From CAZJHX01 sp964545715 (GTDB taxonomy: Bacteria; Myxococcota_A; UBA9042; GCA-2863065): 15,272 nucleotides of DNA. The stretch covers positions 1 to 15,272 of the forward strand of contig CAZJHX010000215.1 of NCBI GenBank assembly GCA_964545715.1, written 5' to 3'. This document shows, piece by piece, positions 13,583 through 15,272 of the stretch (within the stretch, counting starts at the first letter, position 1; every line of letters begins with the position of its first letter). A program made the translations under genes and the position numbers. Below the pieces are notes generated by a model. That model saw nothing but the letters and a program-made list of their open reading frames with translations. It ran no database searches and had not been told where the DNA came from.

Positions 13583-15172
13583 ATGCTCAGAGGATTCTTC
13601 ATTGCAGGCGTGGTGATGGCGTGCTGTGGGTGCGCCGCGTTGTTCGATCCGTCGCTCAAGGGGTTTTGCGACCGCGACAGCTACAACGCGCACAGCAGCT
13701 ACCGAAAGATGTGCGAGAACTGGCGGTCGTCGAAGAAGGCCTTCTACCAAAAGCGCTGGGACGACGCGATTCGGCTGGCTACCGCGGCGCGGACCCGCAA
13801 TCAGTACGACGAGATGGACGAGATGATCGCCGCGGCCCAGCGGGCCAAGGCTGAGAACGACACGTCCCCATACAACATGCGGCTGAATGGCTGGTGCCCC
13901 AAAGAGCTGGGGGCTCGAAAGGACAACGACGTCTTTCAGTCGCTGCGCTGCCCGCAGGCCAAGATGTATATCGGCAGTCAATCCAGTACGGCCGGCGGCA
14001 TCAATGGGCTGCGCGCTGACCTGCGCGCCCGCATGAACAGTCACGATCCACATGCGCTGACCAGGGCCGTCTATGTGCACGCCTGCCGTCTTCACATCCA
14101 GATCACGAAGCGGGATTATCCGCTGCGAAACCTGGGGTGCTTGTGGCACACGCAGCAGCTGGAGTGGGAGCGCATAAAGGCCGAGATCGCGCCGCTGCCC
14201 GCGGCGGAGCAGACCCTGGTCATGAACAGCTTGAAGTCCGACGTGGCCTGGCTGACCGCCCGCGCCGACGCCAAGTTTCCCGGAGCGCGAGACCGCGAGG
14301 TGCTGGTGCAGCTGCCGACCACGGTGCTGGCCAACCACCGCCGCTTTCAACAGGAGAACGCGGCGGCGCTGCAGGCCATAGCCGCTTTTCACGCCGGCAT
14401 CATGAAGGGAGATGTGGCCAACTGTGCGCAAGGGCTCGGCGCGGTGCTGGCCAGCCACATGGCCGGCTCCGGGAGCAAGCCGGCGCGCGTGCGAGCGCGG
14501 CTGGGTGAGGGCGTGGGGCCGCAGATCGCGGATGCCCTGGCGCACTGTCACTACCTCAACGATCGCACATCGATGGCTATCGCGCTGCGGAAGATGCTCA
14601 AGGGGCTGGGCGGGCCGACCACGTTTGCCGAGAAGCGATACGCAGCGGTGCGCAAGGTTCTGTTCGCCGAGCGGGCCAAGGCGCGCAAGATGCCACACCT
14701 GCGCGGCAAATCTCTGGCCTCGGCATCGCCGGATGACCTGAAGCGGCCGCGGTTTCACGTGCCGGCGCCCATCAAGCGGTGGAACGGGCGCAAGTACAAT
14801 CTGGCGCGCTATGGCTACAAGGCTGAGGGCGTGGTGAGCAAGATCCAAAAGACCGGCAACGGTGTCCGCTTGCACTTCAAAAAGACCCGCGTGCCGCGCA
14901 CCGACGAGAAGTGCGTGGAGACGCGGCGCATCGAGCGCATCACAAGCGACGGCGAGATCGTGTATCGGCTGAAGTGTCGCGTGACCCGGCGTTATACCGA
15001 AAACGTAGGGCCCAAGCCGGTGGACGTCTTCGAGGCCGGGGCCGTGAAGAGAGGGCGGTTCGTCACCGCTATCAGGGGCAAAGACCAGGGCCTGGGCGCC
15101 GTAATGCTGGTGGCCAGGAGCGCCAAAGAGGGTGCGCGACTGTATCGCATGGCGGATGTCCTGATTCCATAG
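13583..15172 (+). CDS. Large putative lipoprotein of unknown function
   Basis: A 529-residue exported protein. The signal peptide MLRGFFIAGVVMAC ends in a VMAC lipobox (Cys14). The mature chain is basic and mostly helical, with scattered cysteines that could form disulfides (for example in DRDSYNAHSSYRKMCEN and ALAHCHYL). Helical repeats resembling TPR or Sel1-like pairs may be present around 40-100, but none is convincing. The C-terminal 120 residues are beta-rich and Lys/Arg-rich (ARYGYKAEGVVSKI, GVRLHFKKTRVP), suggesting a separate small domain. Codons 264-305 are the 127-bp segment also found at 11332, and the frame runs through it undisturbed. The ATG at 13583 is preferred over an upstream start (13517) because the signal peptide and the TACAAT element both fit it. 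It converges with the Ser-Asp repeat gene, 19 bp apart. Confidence 0.75.
   Translation: MLRGFFIAGVVMACCGCAALFDPSLKGFCDRDSYNAHSSYRKMCENWRSSKKAFYQKRWDDAIRLATAARTRNQYDEMDEMIAAAQRAKAENDTSPYNMRLNGWCPKELGARKDNDVFQSLRCPQAKMYIGSQSSTAGGINGLRADLRARMNSHDPHALTRAVYVHACRLHIQITKRDYPLRNLGCLWHTQQLEWERIKAEIAPLPAAEQTLVMNSLKSDVAWLTARADAKFPGARDREVLVQLPTTVLANHRRFQQENAAALQAIAAFHAGIMKGDVANCAQGLGAVLASHMAGSGSKPARVRARLGEGVGPQIADALAHCHYLNDRTSMAIALRKMLKGLGGPTTFAEKRYAAVRKVLFAERAKARKMPHLRGKSLASASPDDLKRPRFHVPAPIKRWNGRKYNLARYGYKAEGVVSKIQKTGNGVRLHFKKTRVPRTDEKCVETRRIERITSDGEIVYRLKCRVTRRYTENVGPKPVDVFEAGAVKRGRFVTAIRGKDQGLGAVMLVARSAKEGARLYRMADVLIP
14372..14498 (+). repeat. 127-bp exact direct repeat, right copy (inside the lipoprotein gene)
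   Basis: Identical to 11332-11458. It begins exactly on codon 264 of the lipoprotein gene and the coding frame continues unbroken on both sides, so this is the native copy. Confidence 0.95.
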
Positions 15173-15191
15173 CCGCGCGGCGCGCCCTGGG

Positions 15192-15272
<81 letters not shown>

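Noticed and set aside
13409..14875. 488-codon minus-strand frame antisense to the large lipoprotein gene
   Set aside because: The plus-strand gene has a signal peptide, a -10 element and sensible composition; the antisense frame has none.

Overview
The window is GC-rich, densely coded bacterial DNA. The gene style points to a myxobacterial/deltaproteobacterial-type genome, possibly Bradymonadia-like. The clues are many small Cys-rich lipoproteins with Asp/Thr/Gly linkers, a PilZ protein of the kind common in myxobacteria, and a squalene-synthase-type enzyme. This assignment rests on gene style only; there is no rRNA or other marker gene in the window.

Left part (1-9679), core-like. In order: the N-terminus of a lipoprotein (-), a squalene/phytoene synthase family enzyme (-), a divergent P-loop NTPase of unknown function (+), and a PilZ-domain protein (+) that meets tail to tail with a three-gene minus-strand operon (Cys-module lipoprotein, RNase Z-like hydrolase, GtrA-like membrane protein). 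Then a TPR lipoprotein (-), queG (+) and, overlapping its stop codon by ATGA, a 760-residue P1B-type ATPase homologue. That homologue has lost essentially every catalytic and metal-binding motif while keeping an intact frame. A receiver-only response regulator (-) converges on it.

Right part (9680-15272), accessory. It holds a Cys-rich lipoprotein (-), a tRNA-Ala(GGC) with its terminator, and an island made of a GTGA-coupled small protein + DUF6036-type nucleotidyltransferase pair, a 5'-truncated DDE transposase and a GSU2403-type nucleotidyltransferase-fold gene (-). A 127-bp segment just upstream of the transposase remnant is an exact copy of an internal piece of the large lipoprotein gene at 13583-15172. 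The window closes on the C-terminus of a Ser-Asp repeat protein encoded by a hexanucleotide microsatellite.

Two observations stand out. First, the catalytically dead but intact P-type ATPase translationally coupled to queG. Second, a recurring promoter/start layout: at eight transcription-unit starts a TAnnnT -10 element lies 6 or 7 nt before the start codon with no Shine-Dalgarno sequence, implying widespread leaderless mRNAs. The exact 127-bp duplication is either a recent rearrangement or an assembly join, and should be resolved before the island is interpreted.
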